Shown piece by piece: positions 49,786 through 61,900 of a DNA stretch of 64,000 bases. Position 1 is the first letter of the stretch; each line of letters begins with the position of its first letter. The notes under the pieces were generated by a model. The model did not search any database. It had not been told where the DNA came from and worked only from the letters and a program-made list of their open reading frames with translations. The position numbers and the translations under genes are program-made. The stretch is from Mycobacterium sp. HUMS_12744610 (GTDB lineage Bacteria; Actinomycetota; Actinomycetes; Mycobacteriales; Mycobacteriaceae), in NCBI RefSeq assembly GCF_041206865.1, contig NZ_JBGEDP010000001.1, forward strand, positions 3,348,001 to 3,412,000, written 5' to 3'.

Positions 49786-51141
49786 GTGACGGAGCGGCCG
49801 GGGTGGCCAACGGCGACGGCGGTGTCGGCGGCAACGGCGGTGACGGTGGGGCCGGAGCCGCCGGTTTGGTGGGCGCGGCCACCGGGTCCGGCGGGTCCGG
49901 CGGTATCGGTGGCGCCGGAGGCGATGCCGGGGCCGGCGGTGCGGCCGGACAAGGCGGGCTGGCCGGCAGCGGCACCGGCGGGGCCGGCGGGGTCGGCGGG
50001 GCCGGCGGTGACGGCGGTGACGGCGGCGCCGGCAGCGTGGTCCTGGGCGGCCTGAACGCCGGCAACGCCGGACACGGCGGTCTCGGTGGGGCCGGCGGCG
50101 CCGGCGGCAGCGCCTACGACGGCGGGACCGCCGGTGACGGCGGGCTCGGCGGCAACGGCGGAATCGGCGGCAACGGCGGTGACGGCGCCTCAGCGCTGAA
50201 CCTGGGGGTGGCCAGCACCAACGGCGGTGGCGGCGGCAACGGCGGCGCCGGTGGGGATGCCGGAGCCGGCGGAGCGGCCGGAGGCCTGCACGGCGGCACC
50301 GGCACCGCCGGCACCGCGGGAGCCGGCGGTGTCGGCGGACACGGCGGCAACGGCGGCTCGGGCGCCCAAGGCGCCGCGGGCACCACCGTGTTGGGCAGCA
50401 CCACCGGCGGAGCCGGCGGCAACGCCGGGGCCGGCGGGGCCGGCGGCACCGGCGGTGATGCCGGAGGCACCGGGGCGGCCAACGGGTCCGGCGGGACCGG
50501 CGGGTCCGGCGGCACCGGCGGCAACGGCGCCGACGCCGCCAGCAGCCTCGGACTCGGCCAGGCCGGCTCTAACGGCGGGGCCGGCGGCACCGGCGGCAAC
50601 GCCGGCGCCGGCGGGGCCGCCGGGGCCATCGGCAACGGTACGGGCACTGCCGGGGCATCAGGGGCCGCCGGGGACGGCGGCAACGGCGGCAACGGCGGCA
50701 CCGGCGCCAACGGCACCGCCGGCAGCGGCCTGCTCAACACCCTCACCGGCGCCAGCGGCACCACCGGCTACACCGGCGGTGACGGCGGCGCCGGCGGCGC
50801 CGGCGGCAACGGCGCCCCCGGAGTGGCCAACGGCAACGGCGGTCACGGCGGCAACGGCGGCACCGGCGGTAACGGCGGCGCCGGCGCCACCGGCCTCCTC
50901 CTAGGAGCCAACGGCGGTGACGGCGGCAACGGCGGGACCGGCGGCAACGCCGGCGCCGGCGGCACAGCCGGCACCGGCGGACTCACCGGCACCGGCACCA
51001 CCGGCACCGCAGGCACCGGCGGCAACGGCGGCCAAGGCGGCCAAGGCGGCGCTGGCGACAACGGCACCAACGGCAGCGCCGTCGCCGGCAGCCTGGGCCT
51101 GCTCAACGCCACCAACGGCTACACCGGCGGCCACGGCGGCT

Positions 51142-51366
51142 CCGGCGGTGCCGGTGGGGACAGTTATGCCGGTGGCACCGCCGGCAGTGGCGGGCTCGGT
51201 GGTGACGGCGGAGCCGGCGGGCACGGCGGTGACGGCGCCTCAGCACTGAGTCTGGGACTGGCCAGCACCAACGGCGGTCTCGGCGGCAACGGCGGCGCCG
51301 GCGGCGACGCCGGAGCCGGCGGCGCGGCCGGGACCATCCACACCGGCACCGGCACCACCGGCACCG
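51142..51366 (+). repeat. Second copy of the 225-bp PGRS block
   Basis: Identical to 49090-49314; the first differing base after the block is at 51367 (C against G). Same orientation and reading phase, since 2052 is divisible by three, so duplication keeps the protein frame. Confidence 0.85.
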
Positions 51367-52587
51367 CCGGAGCCGGCGGTGTCGGCGGCGCCGGCGGCAA
51401 CGGCGGCTCCGGCGGCGACGGCACCGCGGGCACCAACCTGCTGGGCAGCGCCACCGGCGGCAACGGCGGCAACGGCGGAGCCGGCGGAACCGGCGGGGCG
51501 GGAGGCGATGCCGGGGGCACCACGGCAGCCAACGGCAGCGGCGGTACCGGCGGCGACGGGGGCATCGGCGGCAACGGCGCCGACGCCGGCAGCAGCCTCG
51601 GGCTCGGGCAGGCGGGAGCCGCCGGCGGCAACGGCGGCAACGGCGGCAACGCCGGGGCGGGCGGAACGGCCGGCACCGTCGGCGACGGCGCGGGCACCAG
51701 CGGCGCGGCCGGGCAAGGCGGCAACGGCGGCAACGGCGGCACCGGCGGCACCGGCGGCACCGGAGACAACGGCGCCGCCGGCGGCGACGTGCTGGGCAAT
51801 CTCGACGGCAGTGCGGGGCTGAAGGGCGGCACGGGCGGCACGGGCGGTGCGGGCGGCGCCGGAGTCGGCGGGATCAACGGCGGCAGCGGCGGCACCGGCG
51901 GTGGCGGCGGCGCCGGCGGCGCAGGAGGCATCGGCGGCACCGGTCTGCTGGGAAGCGCCGCCGGCGGGACCGGCGGCGCCGGCGGCGCCGGCGGTGACGG
52001 CGGTGTCGGTGGGACCGCAACCGATGGCGGCAGCGGCGGCGGCGGCGGGACCGGCGGTGACGGCGGAAGCGCCGGGGCGGGCGGCGCCGGCGCCACGGTC
52101 GGGACGGGCGACGGCGGTGTCGGTGGGGCCGGTGGCGCCGGCGGGACCGGCGGCGACGGCGGGACGGCGACCGGCGGCGGCAACGGCGGAACGGGCGGAG
52201 CCGGCGGCACCGCAGCCATCGGGGGCCGCGGCGGTGCGGGCGGCATCGTCGGCCTGATCGGCGGCAGCGGCGGTGACGGCGGAACCGGCGGCGCCGGGGG
52301 CAACGGCGGAACCGGCGGCGACGCGATCGGCGGCGGCACCGGCGGGACCGGCGGCGACGGCACGGTGGGCGCTACCGGCGGCTCCGGCAGCGCGGGCGGT
52401 CTCCTCGCCTCCGCCACGGGTTCCGGCGGCAGCGGCGGAAACGGCGGCGACGGCGGCGACGGCGGCTCGCCCGGTGGCCACGGTGGCACGGGCGCCGGCG
52501 GTGGCAGCGTCGGCAGTGGCGCGTCCGGCGGTACCACGGGCACACCCGGTCACGACGGCGCTACCGGCTGACCCGGCCCACGCAGGT

Positions 52588-55500
52588 TTAGGGCCCGGCG
52601 TCGTCGTCGAGGATCGCGAAGAGCTGACTCTCGGTCGCGGTGTTGATGTCGTCGTCGAACGGGACGTCGGCGTACTCCGGTTCGGGCGGGGCGGTCAGGC
52701 CCGCGAGCATGACCTGCAGCCGAGCGCTCAACCGCGCCCTGTCGTCGGTATTCCAGCCCGGTCTGTCGAGCAGAGCCTGCAGTTCCCGGGCGATGTCGTT
52801 GAAGCGGGCCATCGGATTCGGCTGCTTGTCACCCGAAGCTACTGTGCCGGTAGCGATTTCGGCGTCGACGTACTCGGCCAGAGCAGACGGCGTGGGGTGA
52901 TCGAAGATCACCGTGGGCGACAGGGTCAGCCCCGTCGCCGTCTTGAGCCGGTTGCGCAATTCGACCGCGGTCAGCGAATCGAACCCGAGGTCTTGGAAAG
53001 CCTTGTCGCCGTCGATGTCCGCGACACTTTGGCCCAACACGGTGGCGGCATTGCCGCAGACCAGGTCCACGAGTTCGCGGCGGCGCCGCTCGGCGGTCAT
53101 ACCCTCCAGCCGCGCCCGTAATCCGGTCGCCGCCATGGTGGCGTCGGCGTCGGCGACGACACGCCGCGTCGGGCGGGCGGCCAGCTCCCGCAACAACGGC
53201 GGCAGGTCGTCGGCGTTGCCGGCCAACGCAACCCGGTCCAGCCGCGTGGCCACCACGACGGGGCGCTCGCCCAGCAAGGCGGTGTCGAACAGTTCGAGCG
53301 CCTGCTCGCTCGACAGGGCCGCCAGGCCGGACCGGCCGATGCGGGATCTGTCGCGATCGCCCAGATGGGCGGTCATACCCGAGGCCTGCTCCCACAGCCC
53401 CCAGGCCAGCGACAGGCCCGGCAACCCGTGCGCACGCCGGTACGCGGCCAGCGCATCGAGGAAGCTGTTGGCGGCGGCATAGTTGCCCTGGCCGGGCGCG
53501 CCCACGATCCCCGCCAGCGACGAAAACAGCACGAACGCGGCCAGATCCAGATCTTGGGTCAGTTCGTGCAGATGCCAGGCCCCATCGACCTTGGCACGCA
53601 GCACCGTGTCCACCCGATCCGGGGTCAGCGACGCGACCATGCCGTCGTCGAGGACGCCGGCGGCGTGGATCACGCCCGTCAACGGATGTTCCTCGGGCAC
53701 GCCGGCCAGCAGTGCCGCCAGCGCGTCCCGATCGGCCACGTCGCAGGCCACCACCGACACCCGCGTCCCCCGCTGCGACAACTCCTCCACCAGCAGATCG
53801 ACACCGTCGGCGGCCGGACCGCGACGACCGGCCAACACCAGATGCCGAACGCCGTAACGGCTCACCAGGTGCCGGGCCACCGCGGCGCCCGCCATGCCGG
53901 TTCCACCGGCGATCAGCACCGTGCCCGCGGCCAGCCCGACGCCGGGCGCGCCGGGCAGCGTGAGCAACACCTTGCCGATATGGCGGGCCTGGCTGACGAA
54001 CCGGTAGGCGTCCGCGGCGCGCCGCACATCGAAAGCCTTGACCGGCAACGGCTCGAGGGCTCCCTCGGCGAACAAGGCCGTCAGCTCGCCGAGCATCGCC
54101 GCGATGCGGTCTTCCCCGGCCTCCATGAGATCGAATGCCCGGTAACAGACGTCGCGGTATCGCTCGGCGACGACCCGGGGGTCGCGCAGATCCGTTTTGC
54201 CCATCTCGATGAAGCGCCCACCGGGGCGCAGCAACCGCAACGAGGCGTCGGTGAACTCCCCAGCCAGCGAGTTGAGCACCACGTCCACACCCGCGCCGCC
54301 GGTGGTGGCCAGGAACTTCTGCTCGAACTCCAACGTCCGCGAGTCTCCGATGTGATCGTCGTCGAACCCCATGTCCCGCAACGTGTCCCACTTGCCGCGG
54401 CTGGCCGTGGCGAAAACCTCTACGCCCCAATGCCTGGCCAGCTGCACCGCGGCCATCCCGACCCCGCCCGTCGCGGCGTGCACCAACACCCGCTCACCGG
54501 CGCGCAGCCCGGCCAGATCCGCCAACCCGTACCACGCCGTCAGGAACACCACCGGCACACCGGCGGCCTGGGACAGCGCCCACCCCTGCGGCACCCGGAC
54601 AACCAACCGCCGATCCACCACCGCTTCGGACCCCGTCAGCCCGACGATCCCGAGCACCGCATCGCCGACGGCCAACCCCGTCACGTCCGGGGCAACCTCG
54701 ACGACGATCCCGGCCCCCTCGGCGCCCAGCTGCGCCGCACCCGGATACATGCCCAACGCCACCAGCACGTCCCGGAAGTTCACCCCGGCCGCGGCCAGCG
54801 CCACCCGCACCTGCCCGGCCGCCAGTTCCGCGCGCGGGCACTGCTGCAACGTCACGTCGTCCAGCGTCCCCCCGCCGCCGGCGGCCAACCGCCAGCCATC
54901 GGAGGGCAATCGCAGGAATTGTGCGGCGGCCGGCCTCAGCCGGGCGCCGTGAACGACGCCGTCGCGCACCACCAATTGTGGCTCACCACAGGCGAGTACG
55001 GTGTCGAGCTCGACGGATCCGTCCGAATCGACCAGCACGAACCGGCCCGGATGCTCGGCCTGCGCCGACCGGACCAGGCCCCACACCGCGGCGCCGGCGA
55101 GATCGTCGACGCCCTCGTCGGCCGGGGCCACCGCCCCGCGGGTGGACACCACCAACGGCCCCGCCCCGTCGCGAGTCAGCCAGGACTGCAACGTCGTCAG
55201 CGCCTCGCTGGTGGCCGCGTGGACCGATTTGAGCGCTCCCCCACCCGCGGCCGAGCATTCCCAGACCGAGTGCTCGCCACCGACCGCGTCGTCGGCCGGG
55301 GACACCGGGGACCACACCACCTCGAGGAGCCCGTCACGGCCCGAGCGGCCACCGGCCGCGGCCAACTGCTCGGCGGAGACGGGGCGTAGCGACAACTCCC
55401 GCACCGACAACACCGGCAGGCCCGACGCGTCGGCCAGCTCGACCGACACCGCGCCCGTTCCCGCCGGCGCCAGCCGCACCCGGATCCGTGACGCGCCGGC

Positions 55501-58500
55501 CGCGTGCAGGCACACCCCTTGCCAGGAGAACGGCAGCACGGCCGCCGCCTGCTCGTCGGCGACCCCCAGCGCATGCAACGCCGCGTCGAGCACCACGGGG
55601 TGAATCCCGAAGCCGCCCAACGCCACATTGGCGTCCTGCGGAACATCGACCTCGGCGAACACCTCGCTCCCCCGCCGCCACACCGCCCGCAGGCCGCGAA
55701 AGGCCGGGCCATACCCGTAGCCACGCCCGGCCAGCCGGTCATAGGCCCCGCCGGCGTCCACCGCCGTCGCGCCGACGGGCGGCCACACCGCCAGGTCCGC
55801 GCCGGGCGCGACCGCGGCCGCGCCCAGGGTGCCTTCGGCGTGCCTGGTCCACTCCGAATCCTGTTCTTCCCCCGATGAATACACGGCGAACGTACGAGCA
55901 CCGGCTGCGCCGGCGGCGTCGACCACCACCTGTACCTGCACACCGCCGGACGCGGGCAGCAGCAACGGCGCCGACAACGTCAGCTCCTCGAGCACCGGGC
56001 AGCCGGCCTCGTCACCGGCCCGCAGCACCAGCTCCACGAACCCGGCTCCGGGAAAGAGCAGCACGCCACCGACGGCGTGGTCGGCCAGCCAAGGCTGGGT
56101 GCCCACCGACAGGCGGCCCGTCAACACCACCCCGCCCGAATCCGGCCGCTGCACCACCGCGCCCAGCAGCGGGTGCCCGGTCCCGACCAGTCCCAGACCG
56201 CCCGCGTCCCGCGACCCCACCGAGGAGGCCGGCAGCCAGAACCGGCGCCGCTGGAACGCATACGTCGGCAGCGGCACCGTTCGCACGTCCAGACCGGCGA
56301 ACACCGCGCGCCAGTCCACACCGGCGCCGGCGGTGAACAGCCGGCCCGCCGCGGCGAGCAGCGCGTCGATCTCGGGGCCGTTCTTAGGCATCGTCACGAC
56401 CGACATGGCCCGGTCGTCGCGCAGGCTCTGCTGCACCGAGGCCGTCAACGCCGCACCGGGGCCCACTTCGAGGAAGACCCCGGCGCCCAGCGACTCGGCC
56501 AGGCGCACTCCGTCGAGGAAGCGCACCGGCCGGCGCACGTGCTCCACCCAGTAGTGCGCCGAGCCGTAACCGGTATCGGCCAGCTCGCCGGTCAGGTTGG
56601 ACACCAACGCCATTCGGGGCGCGCCGGCCGTCACGCCGTCCAGTACCGCGGAGAAATCCTCCAGCATCGGCTCCATCAGCGCCGAATGGAACGCATGCGA
56701 GACGGCCAGCCGATGCACCCGCCTGCCGCGTGCGGCCAACTGGTCGGCAATGGCGTCGACCGCGGCCCGCTCGCCCGAAATCACCAGCGACGTGGGCCCG
56801 TTGACCGCCGCGACGCTCACCCCCTCGGTGAGCAACGGCGCCACCTGGTCCTCACCGGCGGCGACGGCCACCATCACCCCGCCCGCGGGCAGGTCCGCCA
56901 TCAGCCGGCCGCGCGCGGCGACCAGCCGAGCGGCGTCGGCCAGGGACAACACCCCGGCGACGTGGGCCGCGGCGATCTCCCCGACCGAGTGGCCCATCAC
57001 GATGTCGGGGACCACCCCCCAGGATCGCCACAGCGCCGCCATCGCGACCTCGATGGCGAACAGGGCCGGCTGGGCGAACTCGGTGTGCTGCAACAGTTCC
57101 GGGTCGTCGCCCCACATCACCTGGCGCAGCGGGCGGCGCAGATGGGCGTCCAGTGCCGCCGCGGCCTCGTCGAAGGCGCGGGCGAACTCGCCGAACCGCC
57201 CATAGAGCTGGGCGCCCATCCCGAGCCGCTGCGAGCCCTGGCCGGGAAACGCGAACACCGTCTTGCCGTTCGGCCGTGCGCGGCCCACGAGGGCCGCACC
57301 GGAGTCGCCCGAGGCCAATGCCGCCAGCCCGCGCGCCAACTCGCCGCGGTCGGCGCCCACCAGGACGGCGCGGTGTTCGAGGACCGACCGCGTGGTCGCC
57401 GACGACCAGGCCACGTCCACCACCCGCAGGTCCTCGTGCGCGCTCAGGTGCTCCAGCAGCCGCCCGGCCTGGGCGGCCAACGCCGCATCCGAGTGGCCCG
57501 ACACCAGCACGGGCACCACGGGCCGGGAGTCGTCGGCTTCGGCGTCGACGCTTTCGTCCGGTTCCGAGGGTGGCTGTTCCACGATCACGTGCGCATTGGT
57601 CCCGCTGATCCCGAATGACGACACCCCGGCCCGTCGCGGGCCGTCCGGCCACGGCTGCGGCCCGGTCAGCAGCGACACCGCGCCGGCCGCCCAGTCCACG
57701 TGCGGCGTCGGCACATCCACGTGCAGGGTCTGCGGGATGACGCCGTGGCGAATCGCCTGCACCATCTTGATCACCCCGGCCACCCCGGCGCCGGCCGAGG
57801 TGTGGCCGATGTTGGATTTGATCGACCCCAACCACAGCGGGCGATCCGCCGGGCGGCCCTGCCCGTACGTCGCCAGAAGCGCCTGGATCTCGATCGGATC
57901 GCCCAGCACGGTTCCGGTCCCGTGGCCCTCCACCACGGCCACGTCGGCGGTGCTCAGCCCCGCACCGGCCAGCGCCGCCCGGATCACCCGTTGCTGCGAC
58001 GGCCCGTTGGGGGCGGTCAAACCGTTGGAGGCGCCGTCCTGGTTCACCGCCGAACCCCGCAGCAGCGCCAGGACTGGGTGGCCCAGCCGCCGCGCGTCGG
58101 CCAACCGCTCCAGCACCAGCACGCCGACACCCTCCGACCACGAAGTCCCGTCCGCGGCACCGGCATACACCTTGCATCGGCCGTCGGCGGCCATCGCCCG
58201 CTGCCGGCTGAACTCGACGAACGCCGCGGGGGTCGCCATCACCGTCCCGCCCCCGGCCAGCGCCAGATCGCACTCGCCCGAGCGCAGCGACTGCGCCGCC
58301 AGGTGCATCGCCACCAACGAGGAGGAGCACGCCGTATCCACCGACACCGCAGGGCCTTCCAGGCCGAGCACGTAGGACACCCGGCCCGAGGCCACGCTCA
58401 GCGTCGATCCGGTGAGGCCGTATCCCTCCAGCTCCCCCTTGACCTCGCCGCCGTATCCGGCGTGGATGACCCCGGCGAACACCCCGGTCGCCGAACCGCG

Positions 58501-58938
58501 CAACCCGAGCGGGTCGATCCCGGCCCGTTCCAGGGCTTCCCACGAGATCTCCAGCAGCATGCGTTGCTGCGGGTCCATCGCCAGCGCCTCGCTGGGTCCG
58601 ATGCCGAAGAACCCGGCGTCGAAGTCGGCGGCGTCGTGCAGGAAGCTGCCCCGGCGCGTGTACATCTTGCCGCGGGCGTCGGGATCAGGGTCGTAGAGGG
58701 CGTCCACGTCCCAGCCGCGGTCCGCCGGGAAGTCGCCGACGGCGTCGCGGCCCTCGATGACCAACTCCCACAGGCGTTCCGGGGAGTCGATCCCGCCCGG
58801 GTACCGGCAACCCATCCCCACCACCGCCACCGGCTCGGAGAGCCTGCCCTCCAGCTCGGACAGTTGGCGCCGGGTGCGGCGCAGGTCCGCGGTGAGCCGC
58901 TTCAGGTAGTCGAGCTGCTTGTCATCGGTGCCCGGCAT
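52588..58938 (-). CDS. Fully reducing modular PKS (KS-AT-DH-ER-KR-ACP)
   Basis: 2116 aa; ATG at 58938 (GAGGAG 5 nt upstream) preferred to GTG at 58944. An N-terminal docking coiled coil ([20 protein letters not shown]) accepts an upstream protein. [13 protein letters not shown] (Cys near 202). AT: GHSVGE near 649 and HAFH, predicting malonyl-Co[13 protein letters not shown] near 953 and [19 protein letters not shown] near 1487. KR: GGTGMAG near 1678, VLDDG (B-type stereochemistry) and [25 protein letters not shown] near 1988. A C-terminal docking tail ends [11 protein letters not shown]. Resembles the M. tuberculosis pks7/8/17 group; which one is not decided. Confidence 0.94.
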   Translation of the reverse strand: MPGTDDKQLDYLKRLTADLRRTRRQLSELEGRLSEPVAVVGMGCRYPGGIDSPERLWELVIEGRDAVGDFPADRGWDVDALYDPDPDARGKMYTRRGSFLHDAADFDAGFFGIGPSEALAMDPQQRMLLEISWEALERAGIDPLGLRGSATGVFAGVIHAGYGGEVKGELEGYGLTGSTLSVASGRVSYVLGLEGPAVSVDTACSSSLVAMHLAAQSLRSGECDLALAGGGTVMATPAAFVEFSRQRAMAADGRCKVYAGAADGTSWSEGVGVLVLERLADARRLGHPVLALLRGSAVNQDGASNGLTAPNGPSQQRVIRAALAGAGLSTADVAVVEGHGTGTVLGDPIEIQALLATYGQGRPADRPLWLGSIKSNIGHTSAGAGVAGVIKMVQAIRHGVIPQTLHVDVPTPHVDWAAGAVSLLTGPQPWPDGPRRAGVSSFGISGTNAHVIVEQPPSEPDESVDAEADDSRPVVPVLVSGHSDAALAAQAGRLLEHLSAHEDLRVVDVAWSSATTRSVLEHRAVLVGADRGELARGLAALASGDSGAALVGRARPNGKTVFAFPGQGSQRLGMGAQLYGRFGEFARAFDEAAAALDAHLRRPLRQVMWGDDPELLQHTEFAQPALFAIEVAMAALWRSWGVVPDIVMGHSVGEIAAAHVAGVLSLADAARLVAARGRLMADLPAGGVMVAVAAGEDQVAPLLTEGVSVAAVNGPTSLVISGERAAVDAIADQLAARGRRVHRLAVSHAFHSALMEPMLEDFSAVLDGVTAGAPRMALVSNLTGELADTGYGSAHYWVEHVRRPVRFLDGVRLAESLGAGVFLEVGPGAALTASVQQSLRDDRAMSVVTMPKNGPEIDALLAAAGRLFTAGAGVDWRAVFAGLDVRTVPLPTYAFQRRRFWLPASSVGSRDAGGLGLVGTGHPLLGAVVQRPDSGGVVLTGRLSVGTQPWLADHAVGGVLLFPGAGFVELVLRAGDEAGCPVLEELTLSAPLLLPASGGVQVQVVVDAAGAAGARTFAVYSSGEEQDSEWTRHAEGTLGAAAVAPGADLAVWPPVGATAVDAGGAYDRLAGRGYGYGPAFRGLRAVWRRGSEVFAEVDVPQDANVALGGFGIHPVVLDAALHALGVADEQAAAVLPFSWQGVCLHAAGASRIRVRLAPAGTGAVSVELADASGLPVLSVRELSLRPVSAEQLAAAGGRSGRDGLLEVVWSPVSPADDAVGGEHSVWECSAAGGGALKSVHAATSEALTTLQSWLTRDGAGPLVVSTRGAVAPADEGVDDLAGAAVWGLVRSAQAEHPGRFVLVDSDGSVELDTVLACGEPQLVVRDGVVHGARLRPAAAQFLRLPSDGWRLAAGGGGTLDDVTLQQCPRAELAAGQVRVALAAAGVNFRDVLVALGMYPGAAQLGAEGAGIVVEVAPDVTGLAVGDAVLGIVGLTGSEAVVDRRLVVRVPQGWALSQAAGVPVVFLTAWYGLADLAGLRAGERVLVHAATGGVGMAAVQLARHWGVEVFATASRGKWDTLRDMGFDDDHIGDSRTLEFEQKFLATTGGAGVDVVLNSLAGEFTDASLRLLRPGGRFIEMGKTDLRDPRVVAERYRDVCYRAFDLMEAGEDRIAAMLGELTALFAEGALEPLPVKAFDVRRAADAYRFVSQARHIGKVLLTLPGAPGVGLAAGTVLIAGGTGMAGAAVARHLVSRYGVRHLVLAGRRGPAADGVDLLVEELSQRGTRVSVVACDVADRDALAALLAGVPEEHPLTGVIHAAGVLDDGMVASLTPDRVDTVLRAKVDGAWHLHELTQDLDLAAFVLFSSLAGIVGAPGQGNYAAANSFLDALAAYRRAHGLPGLSLAWGLWEQASGMTAHLGDRDRSRIGRSGLAALSSEQALELFDTALLGERPVVVATRLDRVALAGNADDLPPLLRELAARPTRRVVADADATMAATGLRARLEGMTAERRRRELVDLVCGNAATVLGQSVADIDGDKAFQDLGFDSLTAVELRNRLKTATGLTLSPTVIFDHPTPSALAEYVDAEIATGTVASGDKQPNPMARFNDIARELQALLDRPGWNTDDRARLSARLQVMLAGLTAPPEPEYADVPFDDDINTATESQLFAILDDDAGP
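54368..54557 (-). repeat. 190-bp identical ER segment shared by both PKS modules
   Basis: This stretch of the ER domain is identical to 60728-60917, offset 6360 bp, and neighbouring bases differ only sporadically for about 100 bp to the left. Flanking parts of the two genes diverge clearly, so the match suggests gene conversion rather than general conservation. Confidence 0.8.
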
Positions 58939-58962
58939 CGTCACTCCTCAAGATCTGGGGCA

Positions 58963-61900
58963 TCAGTGGCCGAGTTCCTCGTCGAGGATGGCGAAGAGTT
59001 CGCTTTCGCTGGCGGCCTGGATGTCGTCGTCGGTGTCGTCGTCGGGGCGAGCGGCGGTGGTCAGTGCGGCGAGAAGGTGGCGCAGCCGGGTGGACATCTG
59101 CGCCTTGTCGTCGGGCCCGGCGTCCGGGCGGTCGAGCAGGGTTTGCAGTTCGCGTGCGACGGCATGGAAACGGGTCATCAGGTCGGGTTCCGCGGTAGCG
59201 GTGGTGGCGCCGAGCTGGGTGTCGAGGTACTCGGCCAGGGCGGTCGGGGTCGGGTAGTCGAAGATCAGGGTGGGCGAAAGGGATAGCCCGGTGGCGGTTT
59301 TGAGCCGGTTACGCAACTCGACGGCCGTCAGCGAGTCGAAGCCGAGCTCCTGGAAGGTACGGCCGCCGTCGAGGTCTGCGGCCTGCGCAAGGCCCAGCAC
59401 GGTGGCGGCGTTGCTGCACACCACGCTCACCAGGTCACGCCGCCGCGTCTCGGGGCTCAGCCCGTGCAGGCGCGCACCGAGGCCGCCCACCGACGCGGTG
59501 GCCCCGGTGTCGGCGACGACGCGGCGGGTGGGACGGGTAGCCAGGCCCAGCAGCAGCGGCGGCAGCGCCGCGGCGTGACCGGACAGCGCGGCCCGATCCA
59601 GGTGCGAGGCCACCACCACGGGGCTGTCCGCGAGCAGGGCGGCGTCGAACGACGCGAGCGCCTGTTGCGTGGACAGCGGTGCCAGCCCGACCCGGCTCAT
59701 CCGGGCCTTGTCCCGGGCTGCGAGGTGCGCCGTCATCGTCGAGGACTGCTCCCAGAGCCCCCAGGCCAGCGACAGCCCGGGCAGGCCGCGGGCGCGCCGG
59801 AATCCGGCCAGCGCGTCCAGGAAGCTGTTGGCCGCGGCGTAGTTGCCCTGACCGGGCGTGCCGACGATCCCGGCCATCGAGGAGAACATCACGAACGCCG
59901 CGAGGTCGAGATCCCGGGTCAGCGAATGCAGATGCCAGGCGGCATCGGCCTTGGCCCGCAACACCGCATCGACCCGTTCCGGGGTCAACGAGGAGATCAG
60001 CCCGTCGTCGAGCACCCCGGCGGCGTGGACCACCCCGCTGAGCGGGCGGTCGGCGGGGATCCGTGCGAGCATCGCCGCCAGCGCGTCGCGGTCGGCCACG
60101 TCGCAGGCCACGACCGATACCTCGGCCCCGGCCTCGCGCAGCCCATCCACCAGTTCCGCGGCCCCGGCCGCGTCGGGGCCCGCGCGGCTGACCAGCAGGA
60201 GGTGCCGCACCCCGTGGCGGCTCACCAGGTGCCGGGCCAGCGCGGACCCGGCCATGCCCGTTCCGCCGGTGATCAGCACCGTGCCCGCGGCCAGCCCGAC
60301 GCCGGGCGCGTCGGGCATGGTGAGCACCACCTTGCCGACATGCCGCGCCTGGCTGACGAACCGGTAGGCGTCCGCCGCGCGGCGCACGTCGAAAGTCTTG
60401 ACCGGCAACGGCGCCAACACACCGTCGTCCAGCAGCCCGACCACCTCGGCCAGCAGCTGCGCGCAACGGTCGGGGCCCGCCTCCAGGAGGTCGAACGCGC
60501 GGTACCGCACTCCCCGATGGTCCCGGGCGACGACCTGGGCATCGCGGATGTCGGTCTTGCCCATGTCGATGAAGCGCCCGCCCGGGGCCAACAGCCGCAA
60601 TGAGGCGTCGGTGAACTCACCGGCCAGCGAGTTGAGCACCACGTCCACACCCGCGCCGCCGGTGGTGGCCAGGAACTTCTGCTCGAACTCCAACGTCCGC
60701 GAGTCTCCGATGTGGTCGTCGTCGAATCCCATGTCCCGCAACGTGTCCCACTTGCCGCGGCTGGCCGTGGCGAAAACCTCTACGCCCCAATGCCTGGCCA
60801 GCTGCACCGCGGCCATCCCGACCCCGCCCGTCGCGGCGTGCACCAACACCCGCTCACCGGCGCGCAGCCCGGCCAGATCCGCCAACCCGTACCACGCCGT
60901 CAGGAACACCACCGGCATGCCCGCGGCCCGGGCCGGCGACCAGCCCCGCGGCACGCGTACCACCGAGTGCTGGTCGACCACGGCCTGCGGGCCCACCACC
61001 CCGAGGAGTCCCGTCACGAGGTCGCCGACGGCCAGTCCGGTCACGCCGGGCCCGACCGCGGCGATCACACCGGCACCCTCGACGCCCAGGTCCCCGCCAC
61101 CGGGATACATCCCCAACGCCACCAACACGTCGCGAAAGTTCACGCCGACCGCCCCCACGGCCACCCGCACCTGCCCGGCGCCCGGTTCCGCCGGCGCGCA
61201 GGGCCGCACCTCCACATCCTCGATGGTGCCTCCGCCGCCGGGCGCCAGGCGCCAGCAGCCGTCCGCGGGCAACCGCAAACCCGCCGGCGCCGCCGGCGGT
61301 GTCAACCGGGCGCCGTACACGACCCCCGCCCGTATCACCAGTTGCGTTTCCCCGCAACCGGTTACATCACCCACCTCCACCGAGGCGTCGGAATCGAGGA
61401 GCATCACCCGGCCCGGATGCTCGGCCTGCGCCGAACGCACCAACCCCCACACCGCCGCGCCGGCAAGATCGCGGACCCCCTCACCCGGCAGGGCCACCGC
61501 GCCCCGGGTCAGCACCACCAGCAGCCCCGGGCCGTCACCGGCCAGCCACGTCTGCAGCACCGATAGTGCCTCGGTGGTGGCCGCGCGCACCGAACCCGTC
61601 ACCGGCCCGTCGCCGGATGCCCACTCCCACACCACGGTCCCGTCGCCGGAGTCGCTGCCGCGCGGCGCCACCGGCGACCACACCACCTCCAGCAACCCGT
61701 CGGCACCGACCGGGCCCGGCGCCAGCCGCCCGGCGGACACGGGGCGCATCACCAACTCCCGCACCGACAGCACCGGCGAGCCGGCCGGGTCGGCCAATTC
61801 CACCGACACCGCGTCCGGCCCGGCCGCGGCCACCCGCACCCGTGCCCGGGAGGCGCCCTCGGCGTGCAGGCACGCGCCCTGCCACGAGAACGGCAGCACC

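Noticed and set aside
51164..52543. 459-codon proline-rich minus-strand frame
   Set aside because: Reverse complement of Gly-rich PGRS codons always yields Pro/Ala-rich frames; no independent gene signal.
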